Assembly (NCBI GenBank): GCA_028564705.1
Contig: JAPXFQ010000127.1
Span: forward strand, 124,001-188,000
DNA length: 64,000 nt
Reading direction: 5' to 3'
Origin: Apricaphanius iberus
Lineage: Eukaryota; Chordata; Actinopteri; Cyprinodontiformes; Aphaniidae
Numbering within the stretch: position 1 is the stretch's first letter; every line of letters starts with the position of its first letter. Under the pieces are notes generated by a model. The model searched no databases, was not told the DNA's origin, and saw only the letters and a list, made by a program, of their open reading frames with translations. The position numbers and the translations under genes are program-made. Shown here one piece after another: positions 25,979 to 40,602 of the stretch.

Positions 25979-26226
25979 ACCCCAACACAGAAGTTCACAA
26001 AGCTGGGGCTGGGGCCCCACATGGGATCACTGACATGCAAGTGTGGGGTCTTGAGATCTTTTTAAAAAGATATAGTAAATACTATACATAGCAACAAATC
26101 AAAATATTGGCCATTGATGTTGTGTTGATATTCTACCACTTTTTCTGACTCAGAAAAAAAATAAAAGTTTTTTTTATTTAAATTCTTGTATACCAAGAGT
26201 CGGAGTCACATGCCTCCAAATAATGT

Positions 26227-26230
26227 TTTA

Positions 26231-26271
<41 letters not shown>

Positions 26272-26275
26272 TTAT
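26227..26275. repeat. (ATT)n microsatellite
   Basis: About fourteen TTA/ATT units. Confidence 0.93.
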
Positions 26276-26279
26276 TTAT

Positions 26280-27041
26280 TCATTTTTTTTAGTCAGAAGC
26301 TAAAATGTTTGGGAACCGTTGCCCTAATGGTGCCTAGTGTGTGGGCACAGTTGACGAAATATACATGACACAGGCTTTCTGATTGATTGAACTGTAGAGC
26401 TGAGTGGGAAGTATGAATTAGGCATTGATCTCATCTAAAGAAAGATTACAGTTTCTGGGTAGGTCAAGATATAGGAAGATCATGTTTACATTTGTATAGG
26501 TAAGACAGATAAGGCTTTCACAAATAAACCTATTGGTAGGTAAATTGTCTAATGATTCTTATCGATACTTGACTATCCTAAAATACCACTTTGTGCTGCA
26601 GTTCTCAAATAGAAAGCTTTGTAGATTTATTTTAACTCTATTATATCATAATTAATTAGCGCATTGGCTGATCAACATAAAGGGTTCCTAAATATTTTTG
26701 ACAGGGAACATGTACTTCTGTGGCAAAAAGTGCCAATGACCTTGCTCCAGTCAGGATTGCAGATAGAAAAACAGTGCCCCTGGCTCACCAAGAACCAAGA
26801 GGTTTGAAACTATGCTAGAAGCATCTTTGACTTAGTACAATCAGAGTTAAACAGTTCCTTTTGTGGGTGACATGAATATGATTTATTTTGTATTTTTTCA
26901 GAATATTGTGATTACAGAAGCTCCAGAACAACAATGACTCAATTTCCGAAAAGGGAAATATGTTCTTCCAGAACATATTTTAGCTGTATTTCCTTAATGA
27001 TTAAAAATAGCTTTATTAAGTTCTCTGACTTTATTCTGCAG
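26280..27041. other. noncoding intron before exon 5
   Basis: No supported feature besides the TTCTGCAG acceptor region. Confidence 0.5.
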
Positions 27042-27146
27042 GAAGAACATGCTCTCAGAATGTAAATGATTGTTGGTCGCAGCCTTGTCTAAATGGAGGC
27101 TCATGTGTGGATCTGACAAATGACTACATTTGTCAATGTCCTATTG
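27042..27146 (+). CDS. eys: eys exon 5 of window, EGF-like
   Basis: This 105-nt exon, phase 1-1, lies between TTCTGCAG and G|GTAAGT. It completes the preceding domain (R-T-C) and encodes VNDCWSQPCLNGGSCVDL followed by NDYICQCPIG. The single EGF carries both the O-glucose (CWSQPC) and O-fucose (CLNGGSC) consensus sites and the hydroxylation-type C-V-D-x4-Y-x-C-x-C pattern. It is the last exon between the two inverted Tc1-like copies. Confidence 0.86.
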
Positions 27147-28959
27147 GTAAGTAGCATGCACTTGTGTATTATTGAAGATGTTTACAAAAATACACTGCTA
27201 TTAATTATCAGTGACTGCACCTTGAGAATACATGAAAGGTTTATTACTCTTACAATTTGTTTGTTCTCTTTGATGGTGTTTCGTGTTTTGTCAAGAATGC
27301 ACTTCCAAATATAGAAAAGAAACAATGGATCGTTTAGTCTGGTCTTTTCTGTTTGAATGCAGGCTTTTAGGAAAGCTCCATGTAAGGAAAGTAGAAGCAA
27401 TAAATCTTTATTACAGATGACAGATAGAAAATAAAAACTATTTTAGAATAAAGGTGACGATCAATGTCTGTGTTTACTGTTTTTTTTAGAACACAGACTA
27501 CAAAGAGGGTCTATATATGGGCCATGACGGAGGTGGTGTTGCTTTTCTTTGTGTGCAGCCAGCTTTATTTTAACCCTATGTAATAAAGCACTTGATCCCC
27601 ACTGGATTGGGCTTGTCATTCTGCAACACATCATTTGTTTTTCCATATACATTGTCACAATAAGTTGCAAACAGCCATACTTTACAGAATTTACTGATAA
27701 CATTTTTAAAAATTCTCTTATATTCTAAGAAAGGATAGTTTCATTTGAAGATTTTTTTCTATTTATATATTTTAGGCATATTGTATTATGAAATATAGAA
27801 AGCCTACATTTGATCTTTTTAGTTTTTATGAATTATAGATAAATAATACTCCCTTACAGTGTGCAGCTCCTGTTACATGGAATGTTTTTTATGTTTTTAC
27901 AGCACACAAAATGCATCCCAGGATCCCAGTAAATAATCTACTTTTAGTATTTTGCTGTCTCTTACTCCAATTAGATTTTGGCAAAAACAGAACACCGATG
28001 TGTGAGCAAAGCTCCCATTATTGTTTTAATTTCAGTGACAGATTTATAAACAGGTGTTTTTGATCTCCTTTGTCCTTTTCAGAAATCCAATTACATAAAT
28101 GCTCTGCCAGGTTTACACGCCTGTCCCTGCAAAACACACATACACAACAGCACACGCAGAGAGGGAAAGCAGAATAAAAAAAAACATTCTTCTTTTTGAT
28201 TCACATATATTTCTATCTCAACTTTTAATTTTTCCACATTAATAATTTTTTTCTTAATAATTTCGTTTTGTAACTTTATCAGAAATCTACACATTTTCAG
28301 GTGGAGTTCAACTAAGGTTCCCCATTTTATTCTTGATTTATGCTTTAGTATCGGACATGGTAATCTCTGCACCCAGAAATTATTGTATGACGGTGTTGCT
28401 TGTTAGTAGATGGTAGACATTTTTGGCAAAATGAACAAGTTTTATAACAAAGGAGTGTTTTCATGACTGGAGGAAGAGGCACAGGGAGTTTTGAAAACTA
28501 CTTTTGAGAGCCTTATACATAATTTGTTTGACAACATATTTGAATGCACACAATATAAAATGGTTTAGATGTAAGTAATTATTTTAGGCTGATAAAAAAA
28601 CAAGCCATTCTATCAGTCCTTATTTATAAAGCACTTTTCACACACAATGAGTGCAACTAGAAGTGATTTACATAAGGTATAATCAGGAAACAATTAAAAG
28701 AAATGTGAAACAAAAAAGCTAAAATAATTTAAATAATTTGATAAATAAATAGAAATCAAACACATGTCTTAATGATTAAGTTTTATTGCAATAAAAGCAA
28801 ATAAGTCTTTAGTCTTAAGATATATTTAAAGTAAAAGAAAATATTGCTTTCAAATTAGTTTTTCAAAGCATTACTTTTTACAAGTTGACATAAGCATTCC
28901 TCTGAGATTTCTGTCCCTTTTGAAATTATTTAATTATGTATTTACTGGAGATGTATCAA
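27147..28959. other. noncoding intron; LINE-tail-like patch
   Basis: Mostly featureless. At 28620-28690 a stretch reading ttatttataaagcacttttc resembles fish LINE 3' tails. Confidence 0.4.
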
Positions 28960-29361
28960 CCTCACATGTATGATGCCAATATTGCATTCCACCACATCCC
29001 CAAGATGCTCTATTGGATTGAGTTTTGATGATTGTAGAGGCCATCAGAGAGTAGAGTTAACTCGTCATGATGTTCCTGTTGGACACACTGCAATTAAGAG
29101 ATATATATGGTCAGCAGCAATACTCAAACAGATTATGGGGTTTAAACCGTGCCAAAATTGCCCCTCACTGGACCTTTTCTCTGTTTTAGACAGTTCACTG
29201 TTAACTTGATGGAGGATCATCAGATTTTTAAAAATTCCATCAGCCTATTTGGAACCAACAACGGTTCCATGTTCAAAATCAGTTAAATCCTGCCATGTGT
29301 TTTGCTGTTTGTGTTAACAAGCAATTTAACAAGTCTAGCTAATAAAGGCACCTATGACTGT
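28960..29361 (-). pseudogene. Tc1-like element remnant, antisense
   Basis: The stretch around ccccaagatgctctattgga and attgtagaggccat is the antisense of a Tc1-type transposase C-terminal region (second and third catalytic blocks). A later piece (gaaccaacaacggttccatg) corresponds to its N-terminal helix-turn-helix region, so the middle is deleted. The sequence ends ctatgactgta, compatible with a terminal repeat edge. No coding capacity remains. Confidence 0.62.
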
Positions 29362-30200
29362 ATCGGTCATATTTGATATGTTCAAACTAAGAAATGAAAT
29401 GTTAACCAATGAGCATGTTGAGGCATCATGTAATGATGTAGTCTGAAAACAGGGTTGTCTGGTGATGACAATAAGCAGACTTGGACTTGACTTCCAAAAT
29501 TAATGCCAGGCCTTTAAACCAATGAAATAAATAAAACTTCATATCTGAATTTGTTGGAGAAAAAAAGTCAAGAAAAGTGAAATTCCTAATTTGAACCTCC
29601 TTCTCTGTTGCACTAAACCACTTGCAGCAGTCTGATAGAAAAGGGAGGTCCCATTTGGAGATAGTGACACTGTAAAAGTGACATTCCTTCATGCAACATT
29701 AACCTAAGAGTGAATTGCATGCACAATTGGTTATTAAACACTTCAGAAACACTCTGTTGGAGGCAATAGCTGTCCATTAACTAGTCAAGGCAACACATAA
29801 TCTAATGGGAAAAGGGTAACAGGAAGGTCAACAAACATCTAGATAGAAGTGAGGGTGTAAAGTAAGCTGCTTTTTGATTTGGATTACAATGTGATAAATA
29901 GCAAGCTCACATAAAGATAAATGTAGCCCTGATCAAATATAGCTGCTCTAAATGTATGTACAAAGAACTGCATTGATTTTAGGAATTAGGAATTTAGTTT
30001 TCAAGTACTCAGCACATGCAGAAAAAAAGTATAAATATATTTTTTTTGAGAAAATTGAATTGGGATAAATTACTTATATGTAATCTACATATATTTGTAG
30101 CCATTTAAAAGAAAGAAACAACGCAAGAAAGAAAGAAAGAAAATTATTGTTCAGACAGTGTAAAAATGCTTATTTTGTTTCACAGGAGAGTAGCTAATTA
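29362..30200. other. noncoding; (GAAA)n near 30108-30143
   Basis: Unassigned AT-rich sequence with a short GAAA microsatellite just before the Tc1-like copy B. Confidence 0.5.
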
Positions 30201-31763
<1,563 letters not shown>

Positions 31764-31765
31764 TA

Positions 31766-33061
31766 TTCTTTCTGTAAGGTATTCATTGTGTTCATCAGAG
31801 AGACTAGAGAAAAAAACAACTGTTTCTGTGTTGCACAGTTTTTGAAAACAGCATTCTGTAGCGCCTGAAGGTAAGTCTGAACAGTTTGTGTCCAAGATGT
31901 GTGGGGTTTGCAGAGATTTCAGCTGGCCCTTTCTTGACCTTAAAGCTGTAAAATATCTATATAGAGGAGGTCATATGAGGTACTTTTCCAGTTAGTGAGG
32001 CCAACTTCAGAAATATACAGTATATTGCAAAAATGTTTTCTTCCTAGTTAGTGCCACCTGATTTGCTTAACTTTGTTTAAATTCTAGCTGTTATGATAAA
32101 TATATTTAGTTATCTGTTGAAACTCTTTTGCTTTTCAAAAGTTTAAGACTGAATTAAAATCATCTTATAATTTACAAACATAAACCATGCACATAATGGG
32201 ATGTTTATTGGTGTAGACATGTGAACAAACACTAAATACTTAGGACAAATATTTTTGCACTATGTGGTTAAAATCTCAATGCACCAGGTTAAAAATTGGT
32301 CAGAGAGCACTCACCCCTCCCGTCAGCTATCAGGCCACGTCCTGCTGATTTGGGAACACAATGCATCACGGTTTTTGCAAACGAAAATTTTTAATTTATA
32401 AACCTAAAGAAAATGGGAATGTGGCAACTTATTTTGTGGTCTATGCCTCTGACCCATGTACTTGATGCCTTCTTGTCTCCATTAAATATAAAATCGAAAA
32501 AATTACATATAAAGTATCTTTACACATTTGCATGTACCTTTAACTCTCTGCAGTAGTGCTTTAAAATGCAAATGATGGTTCAAAGTAGTAATCATGTAGT
32601 TAAATGGATAGCAAAGGGAAATGCTGCATATCCTTTAATTTCACTTGAATAGAAAATGTAAAATATTTACACAAACTATACGTGATTAGTAAAGATTGGA
32701 AATGATGTTAAATTGAAATAAACGATAGTCAATTTACATTGGATTAAAGATCAGTCATTCTGTTACTATCTGCTTAATTTATAACTTGATATTGATGTTG
32801 GGATCAGTCAATGTCATGCAGCTTGTGTGCTAGATAAATTTGATATAGATCAGTCTGGTGAGCTGCTGTCAATAATTCTACTCAGTTAACATACTGCATA
32901 ACAGGTAGGTTGTAAAAAGAATGAATAATATTAATCTCTTAAGATCAGATAAAGTCGTATGAATTACTTGTTGGTCAAATTTTTTTTTATCTTCAATAAT
33001 ACATTTTTCCTCGGCTTGATTTGCATGTTAAAAACAGAATTTTTCTTACTGTTTCTTTCAG
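31766..33061. other. noncoding intron before exon 6
   Basis: No repeat or ORF I can support. Confidence 0.5.
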
Positions 33062-33184
33062 GATTTAAAGGAAAAGATTGCTCTCTGGATATTGACCTTT
33101 GCTCATTTGGACTGTGCAGCGAACACACATTATTATGCACTGAGAGCAAGGATGGGCAGAATGTCTCTTGCACATGTCAAAAAG
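33062..33184 (+). CDS. eys: eys exon 6 of window, EGF-like
   Basis: This 123-nt exon, phase 1-1, lies between TTTCAG and G|GTGAGT. It completes an EGF (F-K-G-K-D-C), then gives IDLCSFGLCSEHTLLCTES and NVSCTCQKG. The C2-C3 loop (SEHTLL) is one residue longer than usual and the third loop is irregular, so this EGF is divergent and probably not calcium-binding in the standard way. The NVS triplet is an N-glycosylation sequon. Confidence 0.82.
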
Positions 33185-34149
33185 GTGAGTGAGACCTTTA
33201 ACAGGGGCGATAGGTGAGAGCAAGACTGTGCAGTAGTGTTGTGTTTTAAGTATGTGGATTTTGTGATCTTCAATGGCTTGACGAACATGACTATACTAAA
33301 AGGATAAGGTGATTTAAAGGACATACAGTAGCTTTAGGGTGCAATATTTCATCGTCTTTACACATGAATGCCAAGGTTTACTCTTTCTAGCTTAGAATGA
33401 TATATTGACTCACAAAAATGAAAACAAAAAAAAAATATAATCACTGTTTAAGCACTTGCATTTGGCCAGTAGGGTTTTGATCTCTCATTGAGGATTAGTC
33501 TCATCATTTGCTGACATAAATTATTCACGAGTGAGTAGGTTAGACTTGAATGAAGCTTTGCAGAGTGTCTAGGCTTCATAATAAAAAAAGAGTCCTTCAT
33601 GTTAAACTGCGTGCACATGCACCTGAAATCATAATGCTCATTTCTGGATGCTGTCAGCTTACTGGAACTAAAAACATTTTTCCTGCCACACCAAGCATAA
33701 TTCAGTCTGTAGCAGCTATAGCCTCTCTTCACAAGAATGGCTATTGTATAGAAGTTCATGTAATGCAATCAATAACTATAACATCATTACTCCTGTTGCA
33801 TTTTTGCTTGGCATGTGTCAGAATGAAAGATTGTGAGTGATTTCTTATGTAAATGAAGGCAACCTCAAGCACACTGTATTGCCCAAATCACTTGTCAAGG
33901 GTAAACTTTAAATTGCTGTCTTGTTTAGATATCTCATGTGCCTGGTCTTGGCATTCAGATTATCAACTATAATCCTTGTCAACCTAAGGTGCAGCTGGCT
34001 TGTGCTCAACTGCCTTTTCGTGTTCTAGTGTTGTGTTTTGTCGTATACCTGCTAATACAGCATAATTGTGAAGTGAAAGGCACAAGATATGTGTTCTGTT
34101 TGTTTTTTGTTTTTTAAATATGTATTACTCAAACACAATACTTCACCCA
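33185..34149. other. noncoding intron after exon 6
   Basis: No supported feature. Confidence 0.5.
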
Positions 34150-35035
34150 GAGCATAGTTAGGTATACAACACAACCGCTGCCTCAGGATTAAGCACTTTT
34201 TGAGCAACAGACCACAGGCAGTCAGAATGGGCCTGCATTTTTCCCCTACTCTGACAGTCAGCACAGGGGCCCCACGAGGCTGTGTGCTGAGCCCTTTTCT
34301 TTACTCTCTGTACACACATGACTGCACTCCATCATTCATTACAAACACCATTGTGGAATTTGCAGATGACACAACTGTGGTGATCACCAATGGGGATGAG
34401 TGAGGTCCAAAGGCTGGCAGGTTGCGGTCAGAGAACAACCTGAACCTCAACATCAAAAAGACAAAGAACTGATCATTGATTACAGGAAGCAGGAGGACAC
34501 ACACCCACACACACCACTATACATCAACAGGGAGATGGTGGAGAGGGTGTGTAGTTTCAAATTATTGGGCATACAAATCATACAAACATGGACAGTAAAC
34601 ACCACAGCAATTGTAAAGAAAGCACAGCAGCGGCTATACTTTCTCTGCACACTCAATAAAGCCAACCTCTCACAACAACACCTGAGGTCCTTTCGTTGCT
34701 CCATTGAGAGTGTGCTCACCCATGACACCCTGTCGTGGTATGGCAGCTGTTCTGTTGCAGACTGGAAGTCACTGCAAAGGATTATAAAAAAACACCCAAA
34801 ACATCATCGACCAACAGCTACCTACCATGGACACCATCTTCAACTCCAGATGCTTGCAGAGGACACACAACATTCTGAAGGACTCTCTCCACCCTGTACA
34901 TTATATAGTTGAACTGCTGCCCTCAGAGAAACGCTACAGGTCCATCAGAACACGCACCACAAGATTAATGAACAGTTTTTATCCCAAAGCTATCACCATA
35001 TTCAACTTTAACCTGGAAATAATCTCTCTGTAATC
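34150..35035 (+). pseudogene. LINE reverse transcriptase fragment, sense
   Basis: The plus strand carries part of a non-LTR retrotransposon: STGAPRGCVLSPFLYSLYTHD, catalytic F-A-D-D at 34359-34370, then NNLNLNIKKTKELIIDYRK (34400 onwards) and KKAQQRLYFLCTLNKANLS, ending near NSFYPKAI (about 34985). Two frameshifts (near 34400 and 34815) break it. It is a different family from 7652-9470, judged by its F-A-D-D-T-T-V-V motif. The 5' part and endonuclease are missing. Confidence 0.85.
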
Positions 35036-35049
35036 TGTTTGTGTTAATC

Positions 35050-35250
35050 AAAAACATACCTCATGCAATCTCAAGGAAATTTCAATCGAACGCAACTGGA
35101 CTTGGTAATTTGTCTTGGAAGACGTTTCACCTCTTATCCAAGAGGCTTCATCAGTTCATGCTCGCCGCTGACCAGGCTGGGACTGTTTCAACAGTTATTA
35201 GCAACCTTTGTTATGAAGTGGACGAACACGTGAGCTTGTCGGCTTTCAGG
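35050..35250. repeat. teleost interspersed repeat fragment
   Basis: The block cgcaactggacttgg through agaggcttcatcagttca is of a type I recognise as recurring in fish genomes, probably from a retroelement. Its class is uncertain. It abuts the LTR-like repeat at 35251. Confidence 0.45.
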
Positions 35251-36072
35251 TAGCCCTCTGCAACGCACATGGGGCGCTTAGACTGACTCAAACACATTTA
35301 TTAAACTAATTGCCTCTGCCCAAACAGACCTTATGAACGTTTAAAGTCCTCCGACTTGCTGCACGGCGATGAGGGGAAAGGGAGGCGGGGTGAGGCGACG
35401 TTAGCCTAGCGGCTAACAATGGCTCCGATCCGGTTAGCTGCCGTGCTCCTGGCTTGCGGCTCCGTCCAGCTGTGTGGCGATCAGCCATTGGGCATCAACT
35501 TTTACAGTACCTTTTTGGCAGCTTTCCAGCGCGGCAATTCTTATAGGCTCTGTGGCTGCGAATGAAATGTGACTTCTGCTGGGTCTCGACCTGTGGCACA
35601 TGTGGCTCCCACTCATTCAGTCTTGCAGCCCTTCCGGCAGTATGAAACGTAGAGGGGTTTTTGTTGGGTTCTGCGGATCAACAATGTCTTTGTTTATCAA
35701 TATTTAAGATTCACCTGGAGTGGTCTTTGGGTTCATTTGGAGCAAGTTTCTGTCAGAAACTCGGGTCTTCCTTGGCCAGCGAAGGACGATGGTTGTAGGG
35801 GTCTCCTCTAGACAAGCTGGCCGGGGCCCGTCCTGAAAGAGGCCGAGCCGGGGGAAGCGGGCTGCATTTATAGGGCAGGTTAGGGCCACCTTATGGCTGT
35901 GTGTGACCAAACAAGACTGACATAGACATTTGGCTATTAAAATAATTCCTGATAACAGGTGGTGCCCTGAATAATGATAATTGTCCATAAATTATTGATC
36001 TTATTAACTGCCTTAAGCAGTCCTTCGACTATTATTAGCCAAATAGTTATATTTTTGGTAATATCCCCAACA
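35251..36072 (-). mobile_element. solo-LTR-like repeat, copy 1
   Basis: It shares long stretches with 41565-42486 in the same orientation (for example ctctgcccaaacagacctta and cacctggagtggtctttggg). On the minus strand it begins TGTTGGGGAT, has a TATA-like CTATAAATG (about 35870) and an AATAAA (about 35302), the order expected within an LTR. No internal retroelement genes flank it, so a solo LTR is likely. Clear target duplications were not found. Confidence 0.65.
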
Positions 36073-36952
36073 TTCACTCAAGAGTAGTTTCCGTATTAAA
36101 AGTGGGTTTTAAATTAAAATGATTTTTTGACAGAAGCATTGTTTTTTTGCGCATTGTTTCAAAACAACAACTTTGCAGGTCAAGATGTTTTTGTCACAAA
36201 ATCACTTGAGCTCTATTATTTGTTTCATCAAAAGCTCTTCTTGGCATAAAATATGTTTTTTTGCCATCAGGTTTTTGCTGTGTAGCACTTGTTTTTGTTT
36301 GTCTCCTATTTTGTATTTTGTCAATGTTACTTTGTAGGAAACTGCTTATTCTGCAGCCAAGCAGATGCTGCAACTGTGCCTTTTAATATATATTTTTCCA
36401 TCACGTATCTAATTCTCTAGCAGCTTATGTTCTGTTTTACCTTGGCTGACCGTGTGAAACATTCATACTGTAGCCACTGTACATGCAAATACTTCTTTTT
36501 GGGTTAATTTTGGGTCAACCCACATGCAGGACAATTTCTGCTTGCAAACAAACGCCTTAAACACAAGACTGTTTCTTTTCTTTCGGTGTGTATGTGTGTG
36601 CACAAAAACGTGGTTGTGTGTGTGCCTACGTGTGTGTTGATGTATGTTATTTGACATAGTTTTGTCTGTGTATAGATTGACTTTGATTTTGAAAAAGGCA
36701 TTTGGCCTGTTTAATGTAATAAATTAGGAGGGCAATGATGGGCTCTTATTAAACACGATTAAATGATCCAGTGAGCTGAGTCTGCCTGTTTCCAGCAAGC
36801 TCTTTGAATCAATACAAGCATTGAAAGCCAGCTTTTGTTTGTAGAAACAAAGTCATGCTGATCCTAATTGGCTGAGGAATGAAACCAAGCATAAAGGACT
36901 TGAGTAAAAAAAAAGAAAGAAAATAAAATCACTCCTCTTTTATGTGCTGCAG
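36073..36952. other. noncoding intron before exon 7
   Basis: A TG-rich simple region lies at 36588-36640. No other supported feature. Confidence 0.5.
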
Positions 36953-37066
36953 GGTTTGGAGGGACATTTTGTGAAATAAATCTCAATGAATGTGAATCAA
37001 AACCATGTCAGAATGGTGGCATCTGTGTGGATGGCCTTGGCCTTTATCAGTGTTTGTGCTCAGAAG
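36953..37066 (+). CDS. eys: eys exon 7 of window, EGF-like
   Basis: This 114-nt exon, phase 1-1, has acceptor GTGCTGCAG and donor G|GTAAGT. It closes the exon 6 domain (F-G-G-T-F-C) and opens a canonical [21 protein letters not shown], then [14 protein letters not shown] fits the O-glucose consensus. The O-fucose position holds isoleucine, so that site is absent. Confidence 0.86.
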
Positions 37067-37728
37067 GTAAGTTCCAAGGACTTTACTGTTGTTTGTTTTG
37101 TTTTTTAAACAGGATCCTGTACAGTAGCTTGTTTGTTGTTTTGTAACATATTTGTACATATCGATATTTAATTTCAACTTTAACAATATAGAAAAATTCA
37201 AGTACTATAAATGGGCTAAATGTAATGAAAATACCTTTTTAAACTTCTGTAAAATGCAACAAAAATGGTAAGAAATAAATTAAGACACCCTACCATAGTT
37301 TAGATATAGAATATCTAAAATTACACTTTTGCATGCCACATCAAGAACAAATAGTTAAACACTGTTGCTCATCATTTAAAGGAGGCCAGCACTAATTAAA
37401 TCTTAATTATTAACTTTGGCTTGCTAGTGACTATTAAAGTGATGATTAACAACATGGTGAAATTAAATGATAATCGAAAATAGAGTTGAGAAGATTTTAG
37501 CATTATGTAAATCTTTTGAGGGATATAAAGAGGTCTTAAAGAATAGAAAACCAGCCATTCCACTGTACAGAATGTAGTTTAAAAGTAAAATATGTTCAAT
37601 ACACCTGCTAACTTGCCCAGTTCTGGCTGTCCCAGTAAGTTCAACATGAAAGTAGAGTAAAATATGCAAAACGTAATCTCCAAGAACCCCAACATGTCAT
37701 CTTGGAACCACCACATGTCATACTACTG
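37067..37728. other. noncoding intron after exon 7
   Basis: No supported feature. Confidence 0.5.
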
Positions 37729-38720
37729 TTAAAGTGACTATATAATGCTATTTTACAGCTTTCAACTTCTGGGATAGACATATGATAAAATATTACTGTT
37801 GGTATTATGCGGTATTAATTTGTCCTAACATTTAACTTGTATGCTGTAGTTAATGTTGGACCACCAATTAAATGGCTTGTTGTTGTGGCAGAGCCACAAC
37901 AGCTCAGACTGAGAAAAAACATGCTGAGCTTTATCTCAAACAGTAGTCTGACAGTGAATTTGAAAAGCACCAAACACCACAATGAAACTGTGTTATATTA
38001 AGGACTCGGACATTTGGTTTATTTCTTTTTTTTGTAAAAAAAAATGGGTCAATAAAGCTTATTTCAGTTGCTAAATCTCCAAGCATTAGACAGAGCCGAA
38101 ACCAACATAGCTGAGTCAAGCAAGCAAGCCTTCCAGCCCCGTTATTAAAAAAGCCGTGGCTGTTGTTTGCACCCGTTTACTGAACATTCTGAGATGCTAA
38201 ACATAAATTAATTAACCACACAATGCTGCTATAAGATCACATAAGCAGCTTGATAAAAGGCTAACACATATTAACATTAGTATTTAGCTACTTACTTCTC
38301 TGTCCATCAGGCATCTTTTTTCTTCGATCCAGCTGCTGTTCTTTAGGAATGTCGACTAAAATCCTGTAATCCATGCAGCCAAACGGGCATTTTCACAGAT
38401 ATACTGTTGTAAAACTCCAACAAAAAAAGCGTTTTAAGCTGCCAAAGATCCAAGCAGCTATGAGCTTTGAGAAGGAGGAGTGTGTATTTGAAAATCTACC
38501 AGAGGTAGGCCGCTCTCTCTCCAGGGGTGGTGCAGATACCTCTAGCACTCCCTTGTTTTCACTTAGTTACGTCACAGGTTGAACAGTTTGAATACTCAGT
38601 CGTTTCCATGAGAGGGAGGGGCAGCTCCTCAGAAAGCAGGATTAAGGAGGATTATTCAAACAGAGAACAAGTTCAATACTTTTGGGATATGTTATATTGG
38701 TAGATGGCTACATGAAGCAT
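37729..38720. mobile_element. TTAA MITE family 2, copy 2
   Basis: Starts TTAAAGTGACTATATAATGC and follows copy 1 (16070-17062) closely, for example cttctgggatagacatat and aaaaagccgtgg-gtgttgtttgcacccg. The last 80 bp are diverged and the right terminal repeat is not recognisable. A short insertion at 38265-38340 is absent from copy 1. Confidence 0.75.
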
Positions 38721-39708
38721 CTTACTATGTTCATTTCAACCAGATATGGTAAGTTATTAGAGGGTAGACTTTCACAGCATTTTTCTTGGATAGATACCCA
38801 TTTCTGGTAATTGTTTTATGAATAAAACAACATGGTTTAAAATTAGTTGTGATAGAAATGTTTTCTGTGTACCTGATGGACAACAAAAGTTTTGACAAAT
38901 CCACAGAAATGTTATTATTTGTTTCAATTCAATGTTGTTATTTTACTTCCATGTCTTATATAGTTTAGAGATTTATAATTGAAATGGCACAGTATTCATA
39001 ACGCCAATAATTATTCAACAAAATTTCAAAGATCAAATTATAACATGTAACTTGCATCATTAGTTTTACTTTAAAAAAATCCCAGCTAGTTTTCCTATAA
39101 TTTCTTTAAAATCGAGTTGACGCCTTGCCAGTGAAACATATCTCTGGCTAAACCTTGATTGCAGGTAAAGTCTGTTATGCGTTTTTAATGAAGTCAGAAT
39201 AATTGTCACATTTTATGACTTGGAGAGAGATGGAAATTGGTTCCATGGTCAGTTTGAGAAATGATGAGGATTTGACCTGCACCGATGGTGCTGATAGCTA
39301 AGCATTAGTCATGGCTTCCTGTAACTCCGGTGTGTGACAGTGCTAATGATAGTCATTTTGGAGCATGACCATGCGGTGGAATATGTTTATGAGAGACAGA
39401 ATAGCAAAAAATGACAGAAATTCCAGCCCTGGATTTTACTTCATTGCTTTAACCTTTTATTATATATAAAATGGAGTGAAAAGTAAAATGCATCACCATC
39501 AAAAAACAAAACTAATGTTTAAACAGTCTGGGGAAAACATAATTTCTTTCTCTCCTTTCCTCTCAGTATGTATTTGCAAACTTGTGATGAGCTTACATTG
39601 ACAAGTCATGCAAGATTTCATCACTTTTGGTACCAATTAATATCTTTTCAAGTCTGGTGTTTACTGACATTCACGCACCAACTCTGATAGTATTTTCTTT
39701 TTTTTCAG
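38721..39708. other. noncoding intron before exon 8
   Basis: No supported feature apart from the polypyrimidine tract at 39692-39706. Confidence 0.5.
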
Positions 39709-39831
39709 GCTTTGGAGGTTTCAACTGTGAAATCAACCATGATGAATGTGTCCATGGATACTGTGCCAATAATTCCACATGTATTGACTTGGTTGCAGAC
39801 TATGAGTGCATCTGTCCTTCAGGCTTTGGTG
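39709..39831 (+). CDS. eys: eys exon 8 of window, EGF-like
   Basis: This 123-nt exon, phase 1-1, follows a strong T-rich tract (CTTTTTTTTCAG) and ends G|GTGAGT. It closes the previous domain (F-G-G-F-N-C) and encodes HDECVHGYCANNSTCIDL, then YECICPSGFGG. NNST is an N-glycosylation sequon and CANNSTC also fits the O-fucose pattern. The O-glucose serine is absent. A 7.9-kb intron follows. Confidence 0.86.
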
Positions 39832-40602
39832 GTGAGTTATCTTTATAATTTCTTCTGGTATCCTTAAAACATAGAGCATAGATTGATAGTTCCTGAGTGC
39901 TGATAAACATCAACGTGTCACATCCACAACTTCACTCACTATTTCCCAAATGAGTGCGCCTGATTGAGGATGGCATTATAACAGTTTCATCTCCTGCAGA
40001 AACTAAAGATCAAAGTATCTAAATAAAAGTGATGTGAACTCATTCTGTAACATGTACGTTATATATCTTACTATGCTTAAAGATATACTGTATAAAACAG
40101 TGTAATGTAAGTTGTCAAGTTAATTTTTGCGATCACATCATACTTTATACATATGAATCAGAGCACTTTTTGTTGTAGCTAAGGTGTTGTCTTTTACTTG
40201 CACATGTTGTAAGATCACAATTTTGACATTAATATGTTCCTTATACAGAAATATGTTGGCTACATTTTATTTATTTTGAATCTGGGGCTTAAAGCCAGAA
40301 TGTTTGAAAGATTGTATCCAGGCCTGGATGTTTTATTTGGAAGAAAAAGGTTTTTTACATGAATCTCTATTCTTTAGTGCCCATATAGCGACAAGGATAT
40401 TTTTGTAATAAAAAGAACACCACCAGTACTCACTAGAAATAGGTGGACCTCCTTTTGTGTTGCTGTTGGCGTCTTAAAGTGTCCCTAATCAATATTAGTA
40501 TCGCTCCCCTAGTATTTGTCTTAAATTTCAAAAAATTATTAACTCCTTGTAATATCACTATTGTTAAAGATTTTTTGTAATTACTGTTTGATCCACACAT
40601 TA
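39832..40602. other. noncoding intron after exon 8
   Basis: No supported feature. Confidence 0.5.

Noticed and set aside
26186..26368. Short ORF with a leucine run resembling a membrane segment
   Set aside because: The leucines are the translation of the (ATT)n microsatellite.
33448..33840. ORFs of about 100 codons on both strands
   Set aside because: No domain, no splice context and AT-rich random-like composition; treated as chance frames.
34150..36072. One single retroelement spanning the LINE fragment, the teleost repeat and the LTR-like repeat
   Set aside because: The LINE is sense and non-LTR, the LTR-like repeat is antisense and recurs alone at 41565, so they are separate insertions.
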